Below are positions 1 to 9,800 of a stretch of DNA of 64,000 nt, piece after piece. Position numbers and translations under genes: made by a program. Each line of letters starts with the position of its first letter. The stretch's first letter is position 1. The notes under the pieces were generated by a model. The model was not told the DNA's origin. It saw only the letters and a list, made by a program, of their open reading frames with translations, and searched no databases. This DNA comes from Siphlonurus alternatus (lineage: Eukaryota > Arthropoda > Insecta > Ephemeroptera > Siphlonuridae): assembly GCA_949825025.1 (NCBI GenBank), contig OX463781.1, positions 47,690,317 to 47,754,316 on the forward strand. Reading direction: 5' to 3'.

Positions 1-49
1 TAGTTACAATTATAGACACCAGAATTCTAAATTTTAAATCATTGTTTAA

Positions 50-373
50 AACACTGCCTACTCCACCAAGGCCTGCGTACTGCAAAGCGCGCAGAGAAAA
101 ATAGGGTATTCCACCCCATTTGCTATAGCATTGTAAAATTCAAATTAAATCTATTGGAAATAATTTTTTCTTTATATTTTCACACCGACGGCTTAATTTC
201 TTAACCCCTTATCTTGCTGTGTGCAAAGTTTCAAAATTTTAGTCACTCCTATGAAAATTTCAGGGTCAAAGTTGCATATAACTCAATGGAAAATTGAAAA
301 TCTAGGATTACTATTTCAAAAAACAATAAAGATTGATATTATAGTGTGCAGGCTTTGATGGAGTGGGCAGTGC
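50..373. mobile_element. TTAA-flanked inverted-repeat element (non-autonomous)
   Basis: About 36 bp at the left end (starting ACACTGCCTACTCCACCAAG) recur inverted at the right end (CTTTGATGGAGTGGGCAGTG) with a handful of mismatches. TTAA lies directly outside both ends (46-49 and 374-377), as in the target-site duplication of piggyBac-type transposons. The 324-bp interior is A+T-rich and has no transposase frame, so the element could only move with enzymes supplied elsewhere. The superfamily is inferred from the TTAA alone; the ends are not a known piggyBac consensus that I can recall. Confidence 0.6.
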
Positions 374-377
374 TTAA

Positions 378-859
378 ATATGTTATTGAAGAAATAATAA
401 CAGAATTAGAACGAAAAATAACAAAAATAAAAGGGGGAGGGTATCAAGGAAGAAGAAATTAAGAGAATGCATGAACAGCTTCAGAAGCATAGTTTACATG
501 TATGCTGTACTTACAAAAACTATCAATTTTAGAATTTGAATACACAAAAATGACAAAAATAAAGGTAAGCACATTTTTGTCACAAACTTACTTCTGTAAG
601 AAACTACTTTTTCACAACCTTGTTGCTTTTATGATTTGTCTTATTAACCTCAATAGACATCTATTTTGATAAATTTTATTGATTGCGTAAGAAATGGATT
701 GAATAAAGATAGTACGTACTGAACTTTTTTAATTTCAACAAAAGCAACTTAATTTGATTGATGTTACCCTATAAGCAATGCAATGCATTAACAAAGTTGA
801 GATTTTAGAGAAACAGTGTTAAATACCATCCATTTAGTCATCTATTGAGGGCCCTTCAC
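378..859. other. A+T-rich spacer, nothing recognised
   Basis: This stretch lies between the inverted-repeat element and the kinase exon. I see no coding frame, repeat or structured RNA in it. If the kinase exon was part of a gene, this would be the intron downstream of it on the minus strand, since the exon ends in a donor-like site at 858-859. Confidence 0.4.
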
Positions 860-1039
860 CTGGCTGAAGGAGTTCCTTGCCTGGTCCTCCTCCAACAACC
901 CTTCCTCGTGTCGCATGATGATGATAGAGGTAGCCTCCGTCTGCAAGCTCGAGGATCAGGTACAGCTTCGTCTGCGTGTCATTCACCTTGTAGAGACACA
1001 CCACGTTGGGTGCTGCACCAACTTCATGCACCACACCTC
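860..1039 (-). pseudogene. SNRK-like protein kinase exon, frameshifted
   Basis: Read on the minus strand, this segment encodes the stretch between the end of helix C and the region just before the catalytic loop of an SNF-related kinase (SNRK type). Recognisable pieces are CMKLVQHP, then [20 protein letters not shown], then [14 protein letters not shown]. These pieces lie in three reading frames: one base is missing after CAC CC near 1010, and a second net shift follows GGYLY near 925. The usual acidic residue after the hinge glycines reads as Y. The segment is framed by splice-like sites, with an acceptor TTTCAG just before it (AG at 1041-1040) and a donor CAG|GTGAAG after it (GT at 859-858). 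Its 180 nt equal the 60 codons expected for this part of the family. Retained splice sites argue for a duplicated genomic exon rather than a processed retrocopy. No other kinase exon was found in the window. Assembly errors in a functional exon remain possible. Confidence 0.75.
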
Positions 1040-1294
1040 CTGAAATGTGATTCTCATTCAGTACTGGGGAATACCTTATTATTCAGCTTCATTATAACAA
1101 CAACTACAGATTTACAATTCAATATGTGATGGGGGTGGGGGGAGATATTTACATTAGCTAAAAATCATAACTACAATAAACTCACAAGCACTTCTAAATT
1201 CAGATTAGATACAGGTCATGACTATCTTGGTTTGGTTTAGTAGAAAATTAAGTACTTTATTTCATTTTTATAATAAAATTTCTTAAATTAAACT
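1040..1294. other. Spacer with a short G-run
   Basis: This segment contains the polypyrimidine/acceptor side of the kinase exon (minus strand, next to 1041) and then A+T-rich DNA with a G-rich patch at about 1129-1143. Nothing else is recognised. Confidence 0.4.
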
Positions 1295-2020
1295 TTAAAG
1301 GCCCTATGACCATTTCACAGTAGTAAGTCCGCAGTTAATATTGCCCAAGTATGATACGGTTGCATAAAAAAAATTGTTCCAGCAGCAATAATATCAGAGA
1401 TAATAATGGCCGATTAAAAGGCACCTGTGACGTCATTTGTACCCATTCTGTGGCGACGGTAGGGAGAAATCCCTGCAAAAGATAGGTTCACTCTAGCTGC
1501 AACCACGGACATAAATTTAATTCTGGAATATTGAAATTTTACCAGGGCAGTCTTGATGTAGTATTTGTCAAATATCCTGAAAGAATTTTGCTGTTGACGC
1601 TCACACAGACTGACTTATTACAGTAGCAATATAAGCCAAATATTTAACATTGTTTTCCTATGCAACATTTTTCTCTTTTTGCCACTGCAATAAGTCAGTC
1701 TGTGTGAATGTCAACAACAAAATTCTGTCAGGATACAGTATTTGACAAATACTATATCAAGACTGCCCTGGTAAAATTTCAACATTCCAGAATTAAAATT
1801 ATGTCCGTGGTTGCAGCTAGAGAGTGAACCTATCTTTGCAGGAATTTCCCTATTCCGTCACTGCAGAAGGGGTAAAATATGACGTCACAGGTGCCTTTTC
1901 ATCGGCTATTATTTTCTCTGATATTATCGCTGCTGGAACAACTTTTTTTATGCAGCCGTATCATACTTAAGCAATATTAACTGCGGACTTACTACTGTGA
2001 AATGGTCATAGGGCCTTTAA
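1295..2020. mobile_element. 718-bp foldback (hairpin) element flanked by TTAA
   Basis: Almost the whole element is one inverted repeat. The left arm (about 1299-1631) and right arm (about 1678-2016) match over some 330 bp with scattered substitutions and small indels, leaving a loop of about 45 bp near 1632-1677. The tips are AGGCCCTATGACCATTTCAC and its complement. TTAA sits outside each end (1295-1298 and 2017-2020), consistent with piggyBac-like insertion; a TA duplication one base further in is also compatible. There is no transposase frame. Each arm holds a perfect TGACGTCA (1428-1435 and 1880-1887), so every copy would carry two CRE-type sites. A transcript would fold into a very long double-stranded RNA. 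Confidence 0.85.
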
Positions 2021-2375
2021 TATCTTTGCTGTGTCTTCTATGCTGTTGTCAATAATGGGAGTATCATACTCTATCATGCATATATTACAGTATGTACTGT
2101 ATGAGGACATAATATAATGTCAGTCAAGTGGAGGCAGGGCAGAGGTTTTACGGACACATATGTACCGTACATATTACATACATGTGTGCAACCTGTGTAT
2201 ATATAGTCTTGAAATACAGTACAGTACTATATTATTATATAATATATAATCATACCTATTTATGTATGCATATTATGTACTGCCATATTATGTATTCATA
2301 TGTATTTACGTCTGCTATGATTTAATTATAAGTATGCATGGACATCAGCATGCAAAAGCTATATACTGTACTGTT
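2021..2375. other. A+T-rich spacer rich in TA/TG steps
   Basis: This is low-complexity DNA with many TATA, ATGTA and CATA words. Two short overlapping frames here have no recognisable sequence. The second runs directly into the LINE remnant, so only its last part (from about 2376) is meaningful. Confidence 0.4.
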
Positions 2376-2946
2376 GTAATTAAGAGGGAAATCAGGGAAA
2401 AAGCATACAAAACACTTATCCGACCAACGTTAGAATATGGATGCAACGTTTGGGACCCATACAGGACGAAGGGTAAGAAAGAACTGGAAAAGATAAGAGA
2501 AGAGCGGCCAGAAGAGTGACTGGCAAAATGGGAAGCTGGAAACTGGTGAGTGACGGAAAGGAAATTCGTAAGGAAAGGGAGAGTGTCACACAAATGATTG
2601 GAGAATTGGGATGGAGCTTGCTGGAGGAAAGGAGGAGGCAAATCAGATTGACAACAATGTACAAAATTACATACAAGGAACGCCATGGGTTGGGAGGAGA
2701 TGAGTGAAAAAGTGGACAGGGGGAGATATAATATATTTGGGGAGAAGGGACCATGAATGGAAGCTCGAGTATCAGGGAAGCAACAATGATGTGGGAAAGT
2801 ATTCTTTTATCAGGAGGACGGAATGGAATCTACTGGGGTCTGCGGAGGTGGGCGTGGACAGGATTGAGAAGTTCAGGGAGCTGATGACCTCAAGCAAGAC
2901 ACAAACTGTGAGCCATAGTGGTGTAGCCACAACTGCTGCAGTATAA
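2376..2946 (+). pseudogene. LINE reverse transcriptase C-terminus, frameshifted remnant
   Basis: This is the tail of a non-LTR retrotransposon ORF2, spread over three frames. Frame one (2376 to about 2510) reads KAYKTLIRPTLEYGCNVWDP, the thumb-region signature LVRP.LEYA..VWDP found in CR1/Jockey-like elements. Frame two (about 2505-2707) reads RAARRVTG, then IGELGWSLLEERRRQIRL and TTMYKI, matching the usual RAARFVTG...LGW..LE.RR...RL...YKI block. Frame three (to 2946) holds KYSFIRRTEWNLL, the KYSFFPRTI..WN.LP block near the end of such proteins. At least two frameshifts and a stop between the blocks show that it is dead. The upstream polymerase core is absent, as expected for a 5'-truncated copy. 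Confidence 0.8.
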
Positions 2947-3599
2947 ACTAATCTTTAATTACTTACTAAGAGTATAGTTTATTTAATACATATAGGAAGC
3001 ACCAATAACATACCTATGTAGAGATTAGATGTGATCCGCGAGGACCTAGCTGTTTCTGTAGTGTGCTGTATGGGTTATTTAGAAGCAAGAGCTTCTCCCA
3101 CTCAAGCTTGAATACAGTCATTTAGAAACCGCTTCAGCACACGATCTGTTGACGTCGATGATCGAAGTACCGGTAGGCTGACAATTCAATAGTCAATACA
3201 CATCATTTCCGCATATTTTAATTCATAAATATCAATTTAATTAAGAAATAGTAATGTAATAAGTATAAGTATGCATAGAGCCTTTTAGAGCCTTCATCGT
3301 AAATCAACTAAAGCAGAATTGTTCAAAAAGTTCAAAACCTAGCTGTTACCTGTCAAAGTCAAAACACTCGTATGATACAGTATGCATACATAGCGGAAAT
3401 GACGTAAAAAAGAATGGTAAGGTGACTATCGGAAACCAAAAATCCGCAAAATTTGAATATAATAAAAGTTTTTAGGCAAGGAGGGAATAACAGAATTAAG
3501 TTTCACGCAGAGAAAAGCACGGTAATGTTGCTTCTTGACAGTCTTGAGACATACATAGCTAGAGTTCAAATACTGTAAATCATGTTTGCCCAAAGAAGG
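2947..3599. other. Non-coding spacer with a small imperfect inverted repeat
   Basis: No gene is seen. GTGTGCTG at 3061-3068 pairs with CAGCACAC at 3135-3142, and the match continues inward with mismatches for about 20 bp. This may be a worn miniature element or chance structure. A perfect TTGACGTC word lies near 3149. Confidence 0.35.
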
Positions 3600-3887
3600 A
3601 TATCAAAAGTGGTTTTTATTGCACGTCTCCCATTGGCTTAAAAGTGGACATTCAGTGCAGCTCTCTGATTGGCTTAAAAGTGGACATTTTTCATTTTCCT
3701 TAACCAATAAAATGTCGGAAATTTCCCAACAAACGGAAAATTCGGCCAATGGGAAAATAATCAACAACTTAATATTGACGAATCAGAATCATCCAATGTC
3801 CAGTTTTTGAGCCAATCAGAATCCAGTATTTAGCGCCATAAGCCAGACAGTGGCGCGTATACCCTCTATTATATAAGAATAGCCCTG
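3600..3887 (+). promoter_or_regulatory. CCAAT-box cluster with TATA box (candidate strong promoter)
   Basis: Six CCAAT cores occur in about 190 bp. Two are inverted (ATTGG near 3632 and 3668) and four are direct (near 3702, 3744, 3792 and 3811). An 18-bp module TTGGCTTAAAAGTGGACA occurs twice, 36 bp apart, and once more inverted and diverged at about 3797-3816. A TATATAAG box follows at 3870-3877, so initiation would fall near 3900, at the first bases of the 446-bp array. CCAAT clusters just upstream of TATA are typical of NF-Y-driven polymerase II promoters such as those of histone genes. Unlike the A+T desert around it, the layout is ordered: enhancer modules, TATA, then transcribed-looking sequence. 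It could be the promoter of an RNA gene or the 5' control region of a transposable element. Confidence 0.55.
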
Positions 3888-6345
3888 AACCTCATATGTT
3901 TTCTTTAAGTGGGAGCGCACAGCCACCCGCAAGACCGCACTCTGCCGAGTGTTTCGTTGCGGACGGACTCTCGACTGTTGATTCTCGGCTACATGGCAAC
4001 CGGTTGTTTTGATTGTTGTGCGACCGGTAAATTCAAATATTTTTAAACATTCGCCGGCCGCCGTTGACGTTCTTCGACGTTTTACTCAACTTTTTGACAT
4101 TTTAAGGTAAAGATGAATATTGTGTAATTTTTATTGACTTCCAACTTTATTGCACATTGATATTTTATATTTTAAACCAGTGACCGCTACCAGGTTCCTC
4201 TGATAAGCCCCTTTCGCTTTTCGGTTTCCCGGTTTCATCCGATTAAAAAGCTTTCTTTCATACCCAACAAGGCCACAAACGGGTGTACCCTCAGGGCGTG
4301 GCTGTGCCTTGGGACAGCGTGCAGCCGCAACACAACCTCATATGTCTTCTTTAAGTGGGAGCGCACAGCCACCCGCAAGACCGCACTCTGCCGAGTGTTT
4401 CGTTGCGGACGGACTCTCGACTGTTGATTCTCGGCTACATGGCAACCGGTTGTTTTGATTGTTGTGCGACCGGTAAATTCAAATATTTTTAAACATTCGC
4501 CGGCCGCTGTTGACGTTCTTCGACGTTTTACTCAACTTTTTGACATTTTAAGGTAAAGATGAATATTGTGTAATTTTTATTGACTTCCAACTTTATTGCA
4601 CATTGATATTTTATATTTTAAACCAGTGACCGCTACCAGGTTCGTCTGATAAGCCCCTTTCGCTTTTCGGTTTCCCGGTTTCATCCGATTAAAAAGCTTT
4701 CTTTCATACCCAACAAGGCCACAAACGTGTGTACCCTCAGGGCGTGGCTGTGCCTTGGGACAGCGTGCGGCCGGTACACAACCATATATGTTTCCTTTCA
4801 GTGGGAGCGCACAGCCCCCCGCGAGACCGCACTCTGCCGAGTATTTCGTTGCGGACGGACTCTGGACTGTTGATTCTCAGCTCCATGGTTACCGGTTGTT
4901 TTGATTGTTGTGTGAACGGTAAATTCAAATATTTAAGAACTCTCGCCGGCCGCAGTTGACGTTCTTCGATCTTCTACTCAACTTTTCATCATTTCAAGGT
5001 AAAGACCAATATTGTGTATTTTTTTTTTACTTCAAACTTTATTGAACATTGATATTTTATATTTTAAACCAGTGACCGCTACCAGGTTCCTCTGTTAAGC
5101 CCCTTTCGCTTTTCGGTTTCCCGGTTTCATCCGATTAAAAAGCTTTCTTTTCATACCCAACAAGGCAACAGATGGGTGTTCCTTCAGGGCGTGGCTGTGC
5201 CTTGGGACAGCGTGCGGCCGCAACATAACCACATATGTTTCCTTTAAGTGGGAGGGCACAGCCACCCGCGAGACCGCACTCTGCCGAGTATTTCGTTGCG
5301 GACGAACTCTCGACTGTTGATTCTCGGCTCCATGGTAACCGGTTGTTTAGTTTGTTGGGCGACCGGTAAATTCAAACATTTTTAAATTCTCGCCGGCGAC
5401 CGTTGACGTTCTTCGACGTTCTACTCAACTTTTCATCATTTCAAGGTAAAGATGAACGTAATGTATTTTTTTATTGACTTCAAACTTTATTACACATTGA
5501 TATTTTATATTTTAAATCAGTGACCGCTACCAGGTTCCTCTGATAAGCCCCTTTCGCTTTTCGGTTTCCCGGTTTCATCCGATTAAAAAGCTTTCTTTCC
5601 TACCCAAGAAGGCTACAGACGTGTGTACCCTCAGGTCGTGGCTATGCCTTGGGACAGCGTGCGGCCGCAACACAACCACATATGTTTTCTTTAAGTGGGA
5701 GCGCTCAGCCACCCGCGAGACTGCACTCTGCCGAGTAGTTTTTTGCGGACGAACTCTCGACTGTTGATTCTCGGTTCCATGGCAACCGGTTGTTTTGATT
5801 GTTGGGCGAGCGGTAAATTCAAATATTTTTTAATTCTCGCCGGCCGCCGTTGACGTTCTTCGACGTTTTACTCAACTTTTTGACATTTTAAGGTAAAGAT
5901 GAAAATTGTGTAATTTTTATTTACTTCAAACTTTATTGAACATTGATATTTTATATTTTAAACCAGTGACCGCTACCAGGTTCCTCTGATAAGCCCCTTT
6001 CGCTTTTCGGTTTCCCGGTTTCATCCGATTAAAAAGCTTTCTTTCCTACCCAAGAAGGCTACAGACGTGTGTACCCTCAGGTCGTGGCTATGCCTTGGGA
6101 CAGCGTGCGGCCGCAACACAACCACATATGTTTTCTTTAAGTGGGAGCGCACAGCCACCCGCAAGACCGCACTCTGCCGAGTGTTTCGTTGCGGACGGAC
6201 TCTTGACTGTTGATTCTCGGCTCCATGGCAACCGGTTGTTTTGATTGTTGGGCGACCGGTAAATTCAAATATTTTCAAATTGTCGTCGGCGACCGTTAAC
6301 GTTCTTCGACGTTCTACTCAACTTTTCATCATTTCAAGGTAACTT
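3888..6345 (+). repeat. Tandem array, 5.5 units of 446 bp, G+C- and CpG-rich
   Basis: The same segment (starting CTCATATGTTTTCTTTAAGT) recurs at intervals of 446-447 bp, measured at the AAGGTA motif: 4107, 4553, 4999, 5446, 5893 and 6339. The first unit is partial and starts just after the TATA box; the last stops at AAGGTAACTT, where homology ends. Landmarks in each unit include a Grainyhead-like CAACCGGTTG or close variant, GCGGCCGC-like and GCCGGC words, GTTGACGTTCTTCGA, and an intron-like segment. Base composition is far richer in G+C and CpG than the flanks, which suggests inserted DNA. Most frames are broken by stops. One frame after the intron-like acceptor stays open for about 85 codons in four of five units, but other frames are also open, so coding is not supported. 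It resembles the 5' monomer arrays of some retrotransposons, or a satellite captured next to a promoter. Confidence 0.9.
4107..5966 (+). other. Five in-register intron-like segments of 74-75 nt inside the array
   Basis: Each unit contains AAG|GTAAAGA followed 74-75 nt later by a T-rich tract and TTTTAAA(C/T)CAG|TGACCGC. The segments are 4107-4180, 4553-4626, 4999-5072, 5446-5520 and 5893-5966. The donor and acceptor fit metazoan consensus, and the length suits a short arthropod intron. If all were used, internal exons would be 372 or 373 nt long. The sixth donor-like AAG|GTAACT at 6338/6339 has no matching acceptor in the array. The interiors are more A+T-rich than the rest of the unit, as introns often are. 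Splicing is inferred only from sequence. Confidence 0.45.
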
Positions 6346-6725
6346 TGACCCCTAACATTATAAATTACACCCTACCCCACCTAAAATCACCTCAGGAACA
6401 CGATTTTGAGGGTTTTAAAGACCTAACGCCAATACCGACGCCGCGAAATTCAAATATTTGAGCTAATCACCCATTGTCCATACCATTGTCCATTGACCGT
6501 CGTCTCATTAAAATTGTCTTTCTCGTCTTTGCTCTTTGCTGTCTGTCAATTCGTGTTTGGTGAAAAATATAAGCACCAAGACCAATACCAACACCAATAG
6601 CATTACCGAACACCAAGCACCACCGTTAGTATGGCCCCCGATTTTTAAGACAACTTGCAAGTTGTCCCCCCCCGCTTGTGTTTCATTTTATTGTCCTAAA
6701 GGTCTCATACTGAAACCTTAAGTTT
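6346..6725 (+). other. Unique sequence following the array
   Basis: This segment is more G+C-rich than the flanking desert and begins exactly where array homology stops. It contains direct short repeats such as CACCAAGACCAATACCAACACCAA and a run of eight C at about 6666-6673. A 61-codon frame (6536-6721) rich in T, N, S and P has no family resemblance that I recognise. It may be the body or 3' part of the unit driven by the upstream promoter, ending before the A+T-rich DNA at about 6725. Confidence 0.3.
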
Positions 6726-9694
6726 GAAACATAGCCTCAAATTGTATTTATTTATTTTTCCACCGATAAATTCGTTATTTTTTTATTGTATTTGTGGCAC
6801 AATAATATTTCGAGTTTGTCTTTTATTTTATCTCTCAAAAAAATATTATATTACTTTTTATCTAAAATAATTTTAAAAAGAATCATTAGAAAATATTATT
6901 ATTTTTTTTATTTTGAATAAAACATGATCAAGTAATTTAGATTGAAAATTTAACATAAAAAGAAATATATTATTCATTTTGTAGAATGTTTTAAATTTAA
7001 TAAAGATACGAAGAAGAAATCCATTTGATTGTGATTGACAGTTTTCTTGTAAGGAGATGTGGGAACATCATTTGAATAACACGTTTAGTAATAGACAGCA
7101 GCAGCAGCGATGGTGGTGCCACCTTTCGTTTCTCATCCTTCTAGCAGACTCCTCCATATGCATGAGTCTTCTTCTCGCTCGGTTCTCCCCCTACTACACT
7201 CGCCACATTCTGTGAACCACCTCGTACGTCATGGCAGGGAAGAAATCTCCTTAGCAATTACCCTAGTGTGAAAACTTAATTAGCCATGTGCTCCATAAGA
7301 CTCCGTTATATATTTTCTCCGCAGTCCGTTCAGTATAGCAGCAGGCTGGCCAAGTTCCCAATGACTTCTGGCTCAGATATAGAGATCGATATTATCTCTG
7401 AAACTCCATCAAATTTTATAGTTCCACATTATAATATCTTTAAGTGGTACGAGACATGCTCCAAAGTCAGTGGTGCTCTTATATAGTGTTCGGTGTATTG
7501 CAGCCTTTTGCTGTTATGGACGATATGCAAGATTTTGTGTGTTATAAAACCAGTATTGTATATCATAAGGCCAATGCAGAGGCTATAGCTTATTCAAAGC
7601 ATATACTTAAAAACGATCAATATCCATATTGAATGGAATATGTTGTAGAACAAGATCATCTTATAAAAATATATTTTTGTTTGTTTTTTCTTTTATATAC
7701 GTTAAAAAAAAGGGTACTTTACTTTAAGTAAAAAAGTATATACATAAATTATGAAAAGGTTTAATTAAATTTCTGAAGTTTACAATAGCAAGGTCCTCAA
7801 CAAAAACACTCGTTGGAATATACAGTAAACAGCATAAAAAAAAAAATACATTGTAGTATTTCATCGTAAACATTTATGAATACACAACATGTAAAATTAT
7901 TTTCAAAATTAAGTTTTTAGAATTGCAATAAACAAATATTAAAAATGCAAAAAATCTGCACAAAATACGCAAATATATAGCCAGCAGTAAATTTGCAAAA
8001 AAAAGTGATACTTATGTTGAAATGAGAGTATTTTAATACAGAATTAAAAGAACTGAGACATTAACGTAATTTCTTTTCAAGTAACTCAGTATTAATTTAT
8101 CATCTTAAAAATCAATACTTTTGAGAGTTTTGAGTGTAATTATGCATATAATAAGTTTTGAAATAATAATTGTAATGCTAATAACAATTCAATTAATTTA
8201 TTCCTGTTAAGAAATAATGTCCACTTAAGAAATTTCCGCATGATCTCTTTCTCTTTTGCGCCGTGACTTTGCAAATTACCTCCATAATTAAAAGTAGAGC
8301 TTTTGCTGCTCGCTGTACTTGACAATATGAGAGTAGGAAATTATAATGAAATAAGTTCATGCATGTTCATTATTAAACTATTTAATGAAGCAAGTAAATA
8401 ATAATATTTGTTAAGTAGAAAATAAACTAGGTTAACTATACTTTTAAAATGTTACAAAAGTAAATTTTTTAATGTTTTAAACTTTTCATTTTTTTTTTTA
8501 ATTAAAAAATGTGTCATTGGAATATTACATCTTGTGATTCACATAAGCTGGGACGCAGCATGAAAATCATCTCTCAGGTTAATCCTGTGGCAGTTATGTT
8601 CCATTAGCGGCAACTTCCCCTATAAGTGTGACTCCAGGGAGGTTATAGAATGGAAGGTACGACGCTAGTGGAGACATCTGTCGGAGGAACACGGAAACTG
8701 TGTGAGCATTCACTTTATTTTACGGTCGTTATGATTAACAGTTTAAGATCGTCATTTTTTAAAAAAAGTTTCTGAAAGGTTTAATAGCAAGTAAGTGGCT
8801 TATATATTGAAGGGGGAAAAAAAAGGGAGAACACCCTTATATATTTACTATACTATCACTGGAGAGAAAATATTGGAGGAAAAAATTTTCTACCCTAATT
8901 TTAAGATACTTCGAGGTGTCAAATATATAATGTAAAAATGGAGGGAAAAAATCCACTGTCTTATATTCATAATTATTTCATTAAAAATTCAAATTTAAAT
9001 TTTTTTTGTTATAGCTTGCTCTTTGAATATTGACATAAAGCATGTAAATATCTGCAAAAACGTTACGTATAAAGTGACTCACGTTTATTTACACAGAAAA
9101 ACAATGGACAATATTGATTTGAAAGTCCTGAGAGATAAAATTAATTTCCCGTCAGATTACTTAGCAAGAATTTACTGCATTTCCACTGCAATCTGCAGAA
9201 TTAGCAATGATAAAGTCAAGGTTATTTGTATACCTTAGTCAATAGAACTTGTCTCTCTTTCCCTCTTTGCTCTTAATTAATATAAGTGAGACAAAAGAGA
9301 GTTGGCTCAAGGAAATATATGAAAGCTTCAAATAATGAGTTTTAACAATGTTTGTAAGGAAGACTGTATGCATAAAAAAAGATGAATAGAAATGAGCTAT
9401 ATATATACGAGAGACTTATAATTATAAAGTCTACTTACGAGTTTATATATTATATATACTCTGAATTTAAATGAAAATTTCATGCTATAACATATTAGTA
9501 TGTTATTTTAAATTACATGAAGTCATATTTATCTGAATTATATTGTCTTCATTGTTGTTTCAAGCTTTGTTGTTTACCCGTAAGCTAATTAAATTAAAAC
9601 CACGTGGAGGTGAAAAAACAAACATCAAAGTACCATTAATTCATGATGAACCATTAATTTTTTATTAGTATTTCTCTCCTTTTTTTTATTTAAC
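6726..9694. other. A+T-rich desert with two balanced-composition islands
   Basis: No gene is supported. Islands at about 7075-7290 (CAG repeats, TACGTCATGG) and 8560-8710 stand out in composition and could be regulatory or old unique sequence. Short frames at 7286-7486, 7444-7632, 8140-8325 and 9023-9238 have no recognisable similarity and the codon content expected of random A+T-rich DNA. Confidence 0.35.
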
Positions 9695-9800
9695 ATGACT
9701 CGACCATCTCAGAGTAGTCATCAATCAGACGGGCCAATCAATCAATTATCTTGCCATTTTCTCGCCAATCAGCACCGCTCCTTTGTCATCGCTCACTTTG
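9695..9800. promoter_or_regulatory. Candidate regulatory island: CCAAT plus PBX/HOX-like sites
   Basis: Within 60 bp are GGGCCAATCAATCAATTATC and CGCCAATCAGCACC. Together they contain two CCAAT boxes and a TGATTGATTGG word (minus strand) resembling PBX/HOX composite sites. The island is sharply bounded by A+T-rich DNA. The regulatory role is inferred from motif content only. Confidence 0.3.

Noticed and set aside
6021..6278. Minus-strand frame of 85 codons inside the 446-bp array
   Set aside because: It is not kept in all units and competes with equally long plus-strand frames; likely an effect of G+C content.
3888..6345. 446-bp array as LTRs of a retrovirus or DIRS element
   Set aside because: The units are directly head-to-tail with no coding body between them, and no TG...CA termini, primer-binding site or polypurine tract is seen at unit borders.
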